The position numbers and the translations under genes are program-made. A model generated the notes under the pieces. It was not told where the DNA came from. It searched no databases and was given only the letters and a program-made list of their open reading frames with translations. A DNA stretch of 64,000 bases, taken from assembly GCF_014268595.2 (NCBI RefSeq), contig NZ_CP077091.1, positions 2,192,501 to 2,256,500 on the forward strand, read 5' to 3'. Of this stretch, positions 40,307 through 49,354 are shown in pieces. This DNA comes from Pseudomonas hamedanensis. Lineage in GTDB: Bacteria; Pseudomonadota; Gammaproteobacteria; Pseudomonadales; Pseudomonadaceae. The first letter of the stretch is position 1, and the number at the start of each line of letters is the position of its first letter.

Positions 40307-40675
40307 TCAGATACCCCAGAGAATCTGCACACCCCAGACGAAGTAAGCGAACATCGCAACGCCGCATACTGCCTGGAAAAGGAAACGTATCGCCGTTGCG
40401 GACTTGCCGAACGCCATTGGCGTCAGGTAGTCGGTCGCGATGGTCCACATGCCGACCCAGGCGTGAGCGCCCAGAGCAACAAGGGCCAGCAGGCTGAAAA
40501 TACGCATTCCGTTGTGGGCGAACAGTTCATGCCACTGGGCATACTCGAGGCCAGGGTTGGCGACGATGTATCCGATCAGAAAGATGAAGTAAGCCGCGAG
40601 AACGACCGCAGACACACGTTGCGCCATCCAGTCATAGAGGCCCGAACGCGACAGGTTAGTGACGTTAGTTACCAT
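40307..40675 (-). CDS. sdhD: Succinate dehydrogenase, membrane anchor subunit
   Basis: Hydrophobic anchor that with SdhC binds haem b and ubiquinone. The 122-residue product has three membrane helices (about 20-42, 57-77 and 95-118) and the conserved HAWVGMWTIATDYL segment whose His is near the haem site. It overlaps the 3' end of sdhC by seven bases. The start at 40675 (MVTNVTNLSR) fits the family. Confidence 0.94.
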   Translation of the reverse strand: MVTNVTNLSRSGLYDWMAQRVSAVVLAAYFIFLIGYIVANPGLEYAQWHELFAHNGMRIFSLLALVALGAHAWVGMWTIATDYLTPMAFGKSATAIRFLFQAVCGVAMFAYFVWGVQILWGI

Positions 40676-41043
40676 ATCCAGACTCCTGCCAGAACGATTA
40701 CCACCACGGAAACGGCGATAACGATTTTCGAGCCCAGTTTGCCGCCTTCCAGCGTCTCACCGATGCCCATGTCCATGATCAAGTGGCGCACACCGGCTAC
40801 CAGGTGATACAGCAGAGCGGACAGGATGCCCCAAATCACTAGCTTGGCTAGCGGACTGGTCAGACACGCTTTCACCTGACCGAAGCCTTCCTCGGAGCTC
40901 AGCGACTTGTCCAATGCATAAAGCATGATGGCAAGGCACACAAAGAGGATGACACCGGAGATTCGGTGAAGAATGGACGTGTAAGCAGTGACTGGGAGTT
41001 TGATGGTCCTTAGGTCTAGGTTTACAGGTCGTTGGCTTTTCAC
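40669..41043 (-). CDS. sdhC: Succinate dehydrogenase, cytochrome b556 subunit
   Basis: Haem-binding anchor. Using the GTG at 41043 gives a 124-residue protein starting (M)KSQRPVNLDLRTIKLPVTAYTSILHRISG, the usual SdhC N-terminus, with three membrane helices and the haem-ligand His in LLYHLVAGVRHL. The open frame continues eleven codons upstream to a TTG, but that extension does not match the family. The Shine-Dalgarno is weak. It is the first gene of the sdhCDAB block and has a leader of about 130 nt from the predicted promoter. Confidence 0.93.
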   Translation of the reverse strand: MKSQRPVNLDLRTIKLPVTAYTSILHRISGVILFVCLAIMLYALDKSLSSEEGFGQVKACLTSPLAKLVIWGILSALLYHLVAGVRHLIMDMGIGETLEGGKLGSKIVIAVSVVVIVLAGVWIW

Positions 41044-41178
41044 GGCTTTTTTTTCACACTGAAGAGCCCCTAACAATCAGGGCAAAGTTGTTGGGGAGTG
41101 CACTGGTCAGGTAACCACCACCCAGGGATGCGACCCCCAATGAAAGCAAGCCCAAAAGCCCTTGGCGGTCGGTGGCCG

Positions 41179-41207
41179 AGTATAGACAGTTAGGCTACTA
41201 ATGACAA
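41179..41207 (-). promoter_or_regulatory. Candidate sigma-70 promoter of sdhCDAB
   Basis: On the minus strand TTGTCA (41207-41202), a 17-bp spacer and TATACT (41184-41179): both hexamers match the consensus at five of six bases. Predicted start about 41172. Confidence 0.75.
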
Positions 41208-41321
41208 CGCGTTCACCTACCCCCAATAGCGGATTGCACAAGTTGCATAAAAGGCGTAAATGGCAGGCAATTTCGAGGAAAAAGTCGGCTTAAAGCCTTC
41301 TGGAGCAAGACTTTAGGCAAA

Positions 41322-41349
41322 TTGACATTCGAATTTATCTCACTATAGT
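41322..41349 (+). promoter_or_regulatory. Candidate sigma-70 promoter of gltA
   Basis: TTGACA (41322-41327), a 16-bp spacer and TATAGT (41344-41349), with predicted start near 41356 and about 50 nt of leader before the gltA ATG. Confidence 0.78.
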
Positions 41350-41406
41350 GGTGCGGGCCCTGCGTGGGGGGTCTGTCTGATGGTTCAAGCATAAATAGGA
41401 GGCCAC

Positions 41407-42696
41407 ATGGCTGACAAAAAAGCGCAGTTGATCATCGAGGGCGCAGCCCCCGTCGAGCTGCCCATTTTAACCGGCACCGTTGGTCCCGATGTAATCGATG
41501 TTCGGGGCCTGACGGCCACGGGCCGCTTCACTTTCGACCCGGGTTTCATGTCGACCGCCTCGTGCGAATCGAAGATCACCTATATCGACGGCGACAACGG
41601 CATTCTGTTGCACCGCGGCTACCCGATCGAACAGCTGGCTGAAAAGTCGGACTACCTGGAAACCTGCTACCTGCTGCTCAACGGCGAATTGCCGACCGCA
41701 GAACAGAAGGCCCAGTTCGTCAGCACCGTGAAAAACCACACCATGGTTCACGAGCAGCTGAAAACCTTCTTCAACGGTTTCCGTCGCGACGCCCACCCGA
41801 TGGCCGTCATGTGCGGTGTAGTCGGCGCCCTCTCGGCCTTCTACCACGACTCCCTGGACATCAATAACCCGCAGCATCGCGAAATTTCCGCGATCCGCCT
41901 GGTTGCGAAGATGCCAACCCTGGCAGCGATGGTTTACAAGTACTCCATGGGCCAACCCATGATGTACCCGCGCAACGACCTGACGTACGCGGAAAACTTC
42001 CTGCACATGATGTTCAACACCCCGTGCGAGATCAAACCGATCAGCCCGGTGCTCGCCAAGGCCATGGACCGGATCTTCATCCTCCACGCCGACCACGAGC
42101 AGAACGCTTCGACCTCCACCGTGCGTCTGGCCGGCTCTTCGGGTGCCAACCCGTTTGCCTGTATCGCCGCCGGTATCGCCGCACTGTGGGGCCCTGCCCA
42201 CGGCGGTGCGAACGAAGCCGTGTTGACCATGCTCGATGAGATTGGCGATGTGTCGAACATTGACAAGTTCATCGCCAAGGCCAAGGACAAGAACGATCCG
42301 TTCAAGTTGATGGGCTTCGGTCACCGCGTCTACAAGAACCGCGACCCGCGCGCGACTGTGATGAAGCAGACCTGCGACGAAGTGTTGAAGGAACTGGGCA
42401 TCAACAACGATCCGCAACTCGAACTGGCCATGCGCCTGGAAGAGATCGCCCTGACCGATCCGTACTTCATCGAACGCTCGCTGTACCCGAACGTCGACTT
42501 CTACTCGGGGATCATCCTCAAGGCGATCGGCATTCCGACCAGCATGTTCACCGTGATTTTCGCCCTGGCACGTACTGTGGGCTGGATTTCGCACTGGAAG
42601 GAAATGTTGTCGAGCCCGTACAAGATTGGCCGTCCGCGCCAGCTCTATACTGGCTACGAGTCGCGTGACATTACTTCGCTGGAAGATCGCAAATAG
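41407..42696 (+). CDS. gltA: Citrate synthase (type II)
   Basis: Condenses oxaloacetate and acetyl-CoA. The 429-residue product belongs to the hexameric, NADH-inhibited Gram-negative type: an N-terminal beta-rich domain (about 1-60), then the catalytic helices with [12 protein letters not shown], the active His in [11 protein letters not shown] and [13 protein letters not shown] containing a second catalytic His, and the Asp in DFYSGI. The ATG is preceded by a strong AGGAGG. It is divergent from sdhCDAB, the normal pseudomonad arrangement, and ends with its own terminator. Confidence 0.98.
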   Translation: MADKKAQLIIEGAAPVELPILTGTVGPDVIDVRGLTATGRFTFDPGFMSTASCESKITYIDGDNGILLHRGYPIEQLAEKSDYLETCYLLLNGELPTAEQKAQFVSTVKNHTMVHEQLKTFFNGFRRDAHPMAVMCGVVGALSAFYHDSLDINNPQHREISAIRLVAKMPTLAAMVYKYSMGQPMMYPRNDLTYAENFLHMMFNTPCEIKPISPVLAKAMDRIFILHADHEQNASTSTVRLAGSSGANPFACIAAGIAALWGPAHGGANEAVLTMLDEIGDVSNIDKFIAKAKDKNDPFKLMGFGHRVYKNRDPRATVMKQTCDEVLKELGINNDPQLELAMRLEEIALTDPYFIERSLYPNVDFYSGIILKAIGIPTSMFTVIFALARTVGWISHWKEMLSSPYKIGRPRQLYTGYESRDITSLEDRK

Positions 42697-42735
42697 GGTT
42701 TTTCTTTTTTGTGATGGTTTAGTGGGTGTGTCAGG

Positions 42736-42766
42736 AACGGCCTCTATTTATAGAGGCCGTTTTTGT
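42736..42766 (+). terminator. Intrinsic terminator of gltA
   Basis: A perfect 10-bp stem ACGGCCTCTA/TAGAGGCCGT with a 4-nt loop, followed by TTTTTGTTTG. Confidence 0.92.
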
Positions 42767-42777
42767 TTGTTGGATTG

Positions 42778-43062
42778 GGGGTATATCCGTTGCTGCGGTA
42801 ACGGCTTCTTATGGTTTCGCTCTTACAGCGAGTCACCTTTTCCAAACGCCGAAAAGGTAACCCAAAAGGCTTTGCCCCGGCGTACGGCCCGCTCGCTGGG
42901 GCTCGGGGTTCCTTCGTTACGGGACCGATCCGGGCGCAGCGTCTCCGGCTTGCTTCGCTGCACCTCCTCCCGCTGTGTACGACTGCGTCGTACGGTCGCT
43001 GCGCTCCCACGCCCGGATCGATCCCGTAACGAAGCCTGCCGAAGGGGCGAAATATCAAAAGC
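42778..43062. repeat. Left arm of a long imperfect inverted repeat
   Basis: The reverse complement of 43330-43612 aligns along this whole stretch: GGGTATATCCGTTGCTGCGG, GTCACCTTTT(C/T)CAAACGCC, AAAAGGTAACC, CCGGGCGCAGCG, CTTCGCTGCACCTCCT, GTCGCTGCGCTCCCACGCCC and finally ATCAAAAGC. Short open frames in it differ between arms and look like artefacts. Confidence 0.8.
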
Positions 43063-43090
43063 CAGAGCCAGAGCCAGAGCCAGAGCCAGA
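43061..43090. repeat. Hexamer tandem repeat (GCCAGA)5
   Basis: Five uninterrupted copies of GCCAGA, directly followed by TCAAAAGATCGCAGCCTGCG, a word often repeated in fluorescent pseudomonads. No coding frame of note runs through it. Confidence 0.9.
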
Positions 43091-43170
43091 TCAAAAGATC
43101 GCAGCCTGCGGCAGCTCCTACAGTTGGATCATTTGTATCTGGTAGGAATTTGTTGGCCGGCAGGCCGCCA

Positions 43171-43264
43171 TCGCGAGCAGGCTCACTCCTACATTTGGAA
43201 TGCATACACCAGTGAGAAACAGGTCGGCTGTCAGGCCGCCTTCGCGAGCAGGCTCGCTCCCACT
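43171..43264. repeat. REP pair (family 1) in direct orientation
   Basis: REP copies at 43171-43193 and 43242-43264 in the same orientation with 48 bp between, unlike the other loci, which are inverted. Both are preceded by CAGGCCGCC, so the unit looks like a duplicated REP plus flank. It lies in the core between the long inverted arms. Confidence 0.88.
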
Positions 43265-43329
43265 GAAAAGCAAAGCAGCGCAGCTGCCCGCGGCAAAGCC
43301 GCCCCACTCAACAATGAGCGTTAGCTCGA

Positions 43330-43612
43330 GTGCTTTTGATCCACGGGCGACTTCGGAAGGCTGAGTGGAGGGATTGATTCGGGCGTGGGAGCGCAGCGAC
43401 CGTCTGGCGCAGCCAGACACAGCGGAAGGAGGTGCAGCGAAGCAAACCGGAGCCGCTGCGCCCGGATCGATCCCGCAGCGAAGGAACCCGAGCCTGCGAG
43501 GGCCGAACGCAGGAGCAAGCCTTTTCGGTTACCTTTTTGGCGTTTGAAAAAGGTGACCCGCCGTAAGGGCGGAACCGTAATCAGCAACGCCCGCAGCAAC
43601 GGATATACCCAC
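43330..43612. repeat. Right arm of a long imperfect inverted repeat
   Basis: Reverse-complement partner of 42778-43062. Between the arms are about 270 bp with the (GCCAGA)5 tract and two direct REPs. No transposase gene is present in or beside it. Confidence 0.8.
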
Positions 43613-43635
43613 CAAACCAACCAATAACCGCCCAC

Positions 43636-43670
43636 AAAAAAAACGCCCCGATCTCTCAACCGGGGCGCTT
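43636..43670 (-). terminator. Intrinsic terminator of the yjcH-actP unit
   Basis: On the minus strand AGCGCCCCGG/CCGGGGCG-type stem (43643-43669) followed by a run of eight T residues. It lies just past the actP stop; the words between (CTTGAAGCTTG) belong to a dispersed repeat. Confidence 0.88.
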
Positions 43671-43707
43671 TCTTGAAGCTTGAAGCTTGTAGCTTGTAAC
43701 TGACCCC

Positions 43708-45366
43708 TTAGTGCGAAACCGCCCCACTCGCCCCCAACCCGGTCTGCGAACGCACAAACTGCGGGAAGAACAGCGCCCGCTCATTGTCCGCCGCCGCCGA
43801 CTTGTCAGTAATCGAGAAGAACCAGATCCCCACAAACGCAATGATCATGGAAAACAGCGCTGGATATTCGTAAGGGAAAATCGCCTTCTCATGATGCAGA
43901 ATCTGCACCCAAATGGTCGGGCCAAGCACCATCAACCCCACCGCACTGACCAGCCCCAACCAGCCGCCGATCATCGCGCCACGGGTGGTCAGCTTCTTCC
44001 AGTACATCGAAAGCAACAGCACCGGGAAGTTACAGCTCGCCGCAATCGAGAACGCCAGGCCCACCATGAACGCGATGTTCTGGCTTTCGAACAGAATGCC
44101 CAGACCAATCGCCAACACCGCGAGGGCAATGGTGGTGATCTTCGAAACGCGGATCTCGTCCTTCTCGTTGGCCTTGCCCTTCTTGATCACACTGGCATAC
44201 AGGTCATGCGACACCGCCGAAGCGCCGGCCAGAGTCAGACCCGCAACCACCGCGAGAATGGTCGCGAATGCCACTGCCGAGATGAAACCAAGGAAGATAC
44301 TGCCACCGACCGCGTTGGCCAGGTGCACCGCCGCCATGTTGTTGCCGCCGAGCAAGGCGCCCGCTGCATCTTTGAACGCCGGATTGGTGCTGACCAGCAG
44401 GATCGCGCCGAAGCCGATGATGAAGGTCAGGATGTAGAAGTAGCCGATGAAGCCAGTCGCGTACAGCACGCTTTTACGCGCTTCTTTGGCGTCACTCACG
44501 GTGAAGAAGCGCATCAGAATGTGCGGCAGGCCCGCAGTACCGAACATCAACGCCAGACCCAGCGAGAACGCGGAAATCGGATCTTTCACCAGACCGCCCG
44601 GGCTCATGATCGCTTCGCCCTTGGCGTGAACCTTGATCGCTTCGGAGAACAGCGTGTTGAAGTCGAAGCCAACATGCTTCATCACCATCAGCGCCATGAA
44701 CGAGGCGCCGGACAGCAACAGCACAGCCTTGATGATCTGCACCCAAGTGGTCGCCAGCATGCCGCCGAACAGCACGTACAGGCACATCAGCACGCCGACC
44801 AGAATCACCGCAACGTGGTAATCGAGACCGAACAACAGCTGGATCAGCTTGCCGGCGCCGACCATCTGCGCGATCAGGTAGAACGCCACCACCACCAGCG
44901 AACCGCAGGCGGACAGGGTGCGAATCTGGGTTTGCCCGAGGCGGTAGGACGCCACGTCGGCAAAGGTGTATTTACCCAGGTTACGCAGGCGCTCGGCAAT
45001 CAGGAACAGAATGATCGGCCAGCCCACCAGGAAGCCGATCGAGTAGATCAGGCCATCGTAGCCAGAGGTGAACACCAGCGCGGAAATCCCCAGGAAGGAC
45101 GCCGCCGACATGTAGTCACCGGCAATCGCCAGACCGTTCTGGAAACCGGTGATCTTGCCGCCTGCCGCATAGTAATCGGCGGCCGAGTTGTTCTTCTTCG
45201 AAGCCCAGTAGGTGATGTACAAGGTCGCGCCAACGAAGGCCACGAACATCAGGATCGCCGCAACGTTCAGCGGCTGCTTGGCCACCGCACCGGTCAGGGC
45301 ATCAGCCGCCCAGGCGCCGGGTGCAAACGCTGCAATGCTCAAAAGAACCAGTAGACGCCGGATCAT
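43708..45366 (-). CDS. actP: Cation/acetate symporter
   Basis: Sodium:solute symporter family member that takes up acetate and other short carboxylates. The 552-residue product has an N-terminal signal-like segment (cleavage possible after APGAWA), about thirteen membrane helices and the family motif GGNNMAA plus [19 protein letters not shown] near 67-85. Length matches ActP. It overlaps the DUF485 gene by four bases (ATGA). It is placed beyond gltA, compatible with acetate feeding into the TCA cycle. Confidence 0.95.
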   Translation of the reverse strand: MIRRLLVLLSIAAFAPGAWAADALTGAVAKQPLNVAAILMFVAFVGATLYITYWASKKNNSAADYYAAGGKITGFQNGLAIAGDYMSAASFLGISALVFTSGYDGLIYSIGFLVGWPIILFLIAERLRNLGKYTFADVASYRLGQTQIRTLSACGSLVVVAFYLIAQMVGAGKLIQLLFGLDYHVAVILVGVLMCLYVLFGGMLATTWVQIIKAVLLLSGASFMALMVMKHVGFDFNTLFSEAIKVHAKGEAIMSPGGLVKDPISAFSLGLALMFGTAGLPHILMRFFTVSDAKEARKSVLYATGFIGYFYILTFIIGFGAILLVSTNPAFKDAAGALLGGNNMAAVHLANAVGGSIFLGFISAVAFATILAVVAGLTLAGASAVSHDLYASVIKKGKANEKDEIRVSKITTIALAVLAIGLGILFESQNIAFMVGLAFSIAASCNFPVLLLSMYWKKLTTRGAMIGGWLGLVSAVGLMVLGPTIWVQILHHEKAIFPYEYPALFSMIIAFVGIWFFSITDKSAAADNERALFFPQFVRSQTGLGASGAVSH

Positions 45367-45674
45367 TGCTGAGCCTCCTTGAGAATCGCATTGTTCAGGT
45401 CGTCGAACTCGCCATTGGCGCGGCGGACATAAATGCCGGTCAGGATGAAGGCCGAAACAATCAGGCCGACACCGATCGGGATGCCCCAGGTAATCGAAGA
45501 TTCAGGACTGAGTTTTGCCCCCAGTACATGCGGGCCGTATGCGATCAGAAGAATGAATCCAGAGTAGAGCCCGAGCATGATCGCCGAGAGTATCCAGGCG
45601 AACTTTTCCCTTTTTCGCACCAGCTCCTTGAATCGGGGACTGTTTTGAATCGAGAGGTAAATGCTGTCGTTCAT
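45363..45674 (-). CDS. yjcH: DUF485 domain-containing membrane protein
   Basis: A 103-residue protein with two membrane helices (about 26-46 and 60-82), of the DUF485/YjcH family that always pairs with actP. Its precise role is unproven; a helper in symporter assembly is the usual guess. The start at 45674 ([19 protein letters not shown]) matches the family, and the stop overlaps the actP start. Confidence 0.93.
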   Translation of the reverse strand: MNDSIYLSIQNSPRFKELVRKREKFAWILSAIMLGLYSGFILLIAYGPHVLGAKLSPESSITWGIPIGVGLIVSAFILTGIYVRRANGEFDDLNNAILKEAQQ

Positions 45675-45805
45675 TGTTTTTATCCTCGCAGCACAGATTA
45701 TTGTTGGAACGTAGCTAATGTATGCGGCTGCGAGAGAGGTTCCAGACGACCTTAGTAGTAGAAGGCCATGACCCTTCTGCCATTTTCCGGTACGCCCAAA
45801 ACAAC

Positions 45806-45895
45806 TGTAGGAGTGAGCCTGCTCGCGATGGCGTCGTATCAGTCGACATTTCTATCAACCGACGGGACGCTATCGCGAGCAGGCTCACTCCTACA
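45806..45895. repeat. REP doublet (family 1), long-spacer type
   Basis: Inverted REP copies at 45806-45828 and 45873-45895, 44 bp apart, CGCGA ends inward. It lies between the yjcH promoter side and the 3' end of the betaine-binding protein gene. Confidence 0.93.
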
Positions 45896-45915
45896 GGGGT
45901 GTGGCGGTGTTGAAA

Positions 45916-46767
45916 TTATTGGGTCCAGTCAGCTACACGATCAGGGTGTTTTGCCACCCAGTCCTTGGCCGCTGCATCAGGCTTGGCACCGTCCTGAATC
46001 GCCAGCATGACCTCGCCGATTTCGTCTTTCGAGGCCCACTGGAAGTTTTTCAGGAACTTCGCCACTTCCGGCGCCTTGGCTTCCAGGCCTTTGCTGCCGA
46101 TGCTGTTCACGGTCTCCGCAGCGCCATACACACCTTTCGGGTCGTCAAGGAAGCGCAGTTTCCACTTGGCGAACATCCAGTGCGGCACCCAACCGGTGAC
46201 GGCGATGGATTCGTTTTTCTTCTCGGCACGGGTCAGCTCGGCAATCATGCCGGCACCGGAACTGGCCTTGAGGCTGTACTTGTCGAGGCCGTAATCCTTA
46301 ATCGCCTGATCAGTCTTGAGCATCACCCCTGAACCGGCGTCGATGCCGACGATGCGGTTTTTGAAGGTGTCGTCGGTTTTAAGGTCTTCGATCGACTTGG
46401 CTTTGACGTACTCCGGCACGATCAGGCCGATTTTCGCATCCTTGAAGTTCGGACCGTAATCGACGACCTGATCCTTGTTCTTGGTCCAGTAATCGCCGTG
46501 GGTGATCGGCAGCCAGGCCGAGAGCATGGCGTCAAGTTTGCCGGTGGCCACGCCCTGCCACATGATCCCGGTGGCGACGGCTTGCAGCTTCACGTCATAA
46601 CCGAGTTTCTGCTTGATCACTTCGGCCGCCACGTGGGTGGTCGCGACGCTGTCGGACCAGCCGTCAACGTAACCGATGTTCAGGGTCTGTTTTTCAGCGT
46701 TGGCGAAAGTGGAACTCATCGCAAGCGCCAGAACGGCACCTGCGCCTAACAGTCGTCGCATCTTCAT
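45916..46767 (-). CDS. Glycine betaine/choline-type ABC transporter substrate-binding protein (orphan)
   Basis: A 283-residue periplasmic OpuAC-family binding protein. The ATG at 46767 has GGGGAAG upstream and gives a signal peptide ending TFANA (about residue 24); the long upstream open frame is spurious. Trp residues typical of the quaternary-amine aromatic cage occur in GYVDGWSDSV, AWLPITHGDYW and VTGWVPHWMF. No permease or ATPase gene is adjacent. Pseudomonads are known to have orphan binding proteins (CaiX, BetX) that dock on a shared Cbc transporter, so this may be one of them (inference). Confidence 0.9.
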   Translation of the reverse strand: MKMRRLLGAGAVLALAMSSTFANAEKQTLNIGYVDGWSDSVATTHVAAEVIKQKLGYDVKLQAVATGIMWQGVATGKLDAMLSAWLPITHGDYWTKNKDQVVDYGPNFKDAKIGLIVPEYVKAKSIEDLKTDDTFKNRIVGIDAGSGVMLKTDQAIKDYGLDKYSLKASSGAGMIAELTRAEKKNESIAVTGWVPHWMFAKWKLRFLDDPKGVYGAAETVNSIGSKGLEAKAPEVAKFLKNFQWASKDEIGEVMLAIQDGAKPDAAAKDWVAKHPDRVADWTQ

Positions 46768-47107
46768 CGTTACTTCCCCGAAATGCTGCGCCCGACGGAT
46801 GCCGGACATCGTCAACGTATTGTTATGGTGCACAGCGCCCTCACCACCGCCGAGTGCAAACCCGTTCGAGCCACGGCGCGATTTATCCAAGGGTACTGAC
46901 GCTTCGATCATCAACCTGACGCCGCTGGCGACCTGCTCTGTCAGCGACCTCAAGGCAACGAGAAACGACATCAGAACGCCATTAACCGCCCTTGAATATT
47001 TGACGCCAGACAATCCGCCCGAACTTTGCATGGGCAACGCCTGCGAGCCACCTGCCCTTCCGTAAATGCAGGTAACATGCGCCGCTTTGCAGCCACTCGG
47101 CCCGACC
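46768..47107. other. Divergent intergenic region, betaine-binding protein / GH17 gene
   Basis: This 340-bp gap must hold two promoters. I see no convincing -35/-10 pair, repeat or short gene; an in-frame extension of the minus-strand gene through it lacks start signals. Confidence 0.4.
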
Positions 47108-48661
47108 ATGTCCGCGACGTCCCGCTCCCCCCTTCTCGCTTATCTGTTCGCCTGCCTGCTCGGGCTGTTCGCCATCGGCGGCTTCTGGTACGGCCTCGGC
47201 CAACCAGTGGTGTTGCCGGACGCCGCGACACCGACGCACAAGCTGCAATGCGCCTCGTACACACCCTTCGATAAAGACCAATCGCCGTTCGACGTCCCGT
47301 TCAAATTGCGCCCCGAGCGCATGGACGCTGACCTCGCGCTGCTGGCGACACGCTTTGAATGCATCCGCACCTACTCGATGACCGGCCTGGAGGCGATACC
47401 GGACCTGGCGCGTAAACATGGCCTGAAAGTGATGATCGGCGCCTGGGTCAACAGCAACCCGGTGGAGACTGAAAAAGAAGTCGATTTGCTGATCGCTTCG
47501 GCCAATGCCAATGCGGATGTGGTCAGCGCCGTGATCGTTGGCAACGAAGCGTTGCTGCGCAAGGAAGTCAGCGCCGCGCAACTGGTCCGACTGATCGACA
47601 AAGTCAAAAGCCAGGTCAAGCAGCCAGTGACTTATGCCGACGTCTGGGAGTTCTGGCTCAAACACCCGGAAGTCGCGCCGGCCGTGGATTTCCTGACTAT
47701 TCACCTGCTGCCCTACTGGGAGGATGCCCCGTCGAATATCGACGTCGCCCTGCGACACGTGGCGGACGTACGCCAGGTGTTCGGCCACAAGTTCGCTCCC
47801 AAAGACGTGATGATCGGCGAAACCGGCTGGCCGAGCGAAGGCCGCCAGCGCGAGACTGCGGTGCCGAGCCGGGTCAACGAAGCGAAATTCATTCGCGGCT
47901 TTGTTGCCATGGCCGAAAGAGAAGGCTGGCGTTACAACCTGATCGAAGCCTTCGATCAGCCCTGGAAGCGAGGCAGCGAAGGCGCGGTCGGCGGCTATTG
48001 GGGTCTGTTCGATGCCGATCGGCAGGACAAGGGCGTACTCGCCGGGCCGGTGAGCAATGTGCCGTACTGGCAACAGTGGCTGGCGGTCGGTGGTTTGATA
48101 TTCCTTGGCACGCTGTTCCTCGGCGGTCGCGTCCGCGCAACGCGCGCGGCATTGCTGCTGCCGCTGCTGGGCGCCCTCGCCGCCTGCTCGCTGGGCGCCT
48201 GGGGGGATCTGGCGCGACTGACTACGCGATTTGCCAGTGAATGGCTGTGGGTCGGCTTGCTGACTGCGCTGAATTTGTTGGTGCTTGCGCATGCCGCGCT
48301 GACGTTGAGTGCGCGTATGGGTTGGCGCTCACGCGCATTCGATTTCCTTGAGCGTCGCGCCGGCTGGCTGGTCGCGACGGCAGGCTTTGCGGCGGCGGTG
48401 ATGATGCTGGAAATGGTCTTCGACCCGCGTTATCGCAGTTTCGCCAGCATGGCGTTCGTGCTGCCGGCGCTGGTTTATCTGTGCCGGCCGGTGAACGTGC
48501 CGCGGCGGGAGATCGCCTTGCTGACCTTTATGATCGGTGCAGGGATTGCACCGCAGTTGTATCAGGAAGGCTTGTTGAATCAGCAGGCGTGGGGTTGGGC
48601 GCTGGTCAGCGGGTTGATGGTGGCGGCGTTGTGGCGTTGCCTACGGGTGCGCAGAACTTAA
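47108..48661 (+). CDS. Membrane-bound glycoside hydrolase family 17 protein (beta-glucan metabolism)
   Basis: A 517-residue protein with an N-terminal membrane anchor (about 9-29), a GH17 (beta/alpha)8 domain from about 44 to 310 with the acid Glu147 in IVGNEALLR and nucleophile Glu238 in IGETGWPS, and a C-terminal block of about six membrane helices (317 to the end). The architecture resembles the GH17 half of NdvB-type cyclic glucan enzymes but without the GT2 glycosyltransferase; such proteins are often annotated beta-(1,6)-glucan synthase. A transglycosylase role in periplasmic glucan remodelling is inference. Confidence 0.85.
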   Translation: MSATSRSPLLAYLFACLLGLFAIGGFWYGLGQPVVLPDAATPTHKLQCASYTPFDKDQSPFDVPFKLRPERMDADLALLATRFECIRTYSMTGLEAIPDLARKHGLKVMIGAWVNSNPVETEKEVDLLIASANANADVVSAVIVGNEALLRKEVSAAQLVRLIDKVKSQVKQPVTYADVWEFWLKHPEVAPAVDFLTIHLLPYWEDAPSNIDVALRHVADVRQVFGHKFAPKDVMIGETGWPSEGRQRETAVPSRVNEAKFIRGFVAMAEREGWRYNLIEAFDQPWKRGSEGAVGGYWGLFDADRQDKGVLAGPVSNVPYWQQWLAVGGLIFLGTLFLGGRVRATRAALLLPLLGALAACSLGAWGDLARLTTRFASEWLWVGLLTALNLLVLAHAALTLSARMGWRSRAFDFLERRAGWLVATAGFAAAVMMLEMVFDPRYRSFASMAFVLPALVYLCRPVNVPRREIALLTFMIGAGIAPQLYQEGLLNQQAWGWALVSGLMVAALWRCLRVRRT

Positions 48662-48686
48662 AGCTTCATGGGCTTCACTGGCCCTA

Positions 48687-48751
48687 TCGCGAGCAGGCTC
48701 ACTCCTACATTTTGGAATGCGTTCCCCTTGTAGGAGTGAGCCTGCTCGCGA
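48687..48751. repeat. REP doublet (family 1), short-spacer type
   Basis: Inverted REP copies at 48687-48709 and 48729-48751 with a 19-bp spacer, GTAGGAG ends facing each other. It lies between the convergent GH17 and small membrane protein genes. Confidence 0.93.
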
Positions 48752-48761
48752 AGACTGACTG

Positions 48762-49130
48762 TCAGGCGCCGCGAGAGGATCTGACCAAGCGCAACCCGGC
48801 AATCACCACCGCAAACACCGCCAACGTCGTGTTGTACAACGCCAGCGCCGGCAACCCGAACACCAGCGCCAGCACCGCCAGCCACCACCCTGCCCGTCCG
48901 GGCACAACGAAACCCGACACCGCTGTCCCCAGCGCCGCCCAGCCCAGCAGCTTGAAATGGATCATCAGCCCCAGGTTCGAACGCACCACGCATTCCCAAC
49001 GACTGGCCTCATCCACGCAGATGCCCACCCAGCGTCCGTCTTCCATAAAGCCATATCGCGCGCCATAGCTGGCGGCCAGCCACAACGGCAAGAGAACGAG
49101 CAGCACAATCACGGGCAAGCGGCGGGACAT
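48762..49130 (-). CDS. Hypothetical membrane protein
   Basis: A 122-residue protein with an N-terminal hydrophobic segment (about 5-22), two further helices (about 58-75 and 80-110) and a Cys/Trp-bearing loop (GRWVGICVDEASRWECVVR) between that is probably periplasmic and may form a disulfide. No family is recognised. The ATG at 49130 follows GGAGTG; a longer frame starts further upstream without support. A REP doublet abuts its stop. Confidence 0.75.
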   Translation of the reverse strand: MSRRLPVIVLLVLLPLWLAASYGARYGFMEDGRWVGICVDEASRWECVVRSNLGLMIHFKLLGWAALGTAVSGFVVPGRAGWWLAVLALVFGLPALALYNTTLAVFAVVIAGLRLVRSSRGA

Positions 49131-49354
49131 GAAGCACTCCAATCTACGGAAATCGGCGGCCAGCTTAATCTGCCGTGGTCCATACGCAAGCGCTAACAAC
49201 ACTTAACTGTTCATCCAGGCCGTGCAAAGTGTATCGTCCAGCTACTATTACTCCGAATTCCGCCTGTTTGGTGCCGAGGCATGGCACTTTGGTGCAAACC
49301 CGGTGGTCATAGCCTGCGAACTTCATCCGGCACCTTCCTCTAAGGGATCTAGTC

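Noticed and set aside
42811..43029. Short proteins predicted within the long inverted repeat arms
   Set aside because: The frames are not kept between the two arms, and the composition is repeat-like; they are most likely artefacts of the element.
45916..47109. A 397-residue version of the betaine-binding protein
   Set aside because: The extra N-terminus has no signal peptide at its front and overlaps the divergent promoter region; the ATG at 46767 has a good Shine-Dalgarno and signal peptide.
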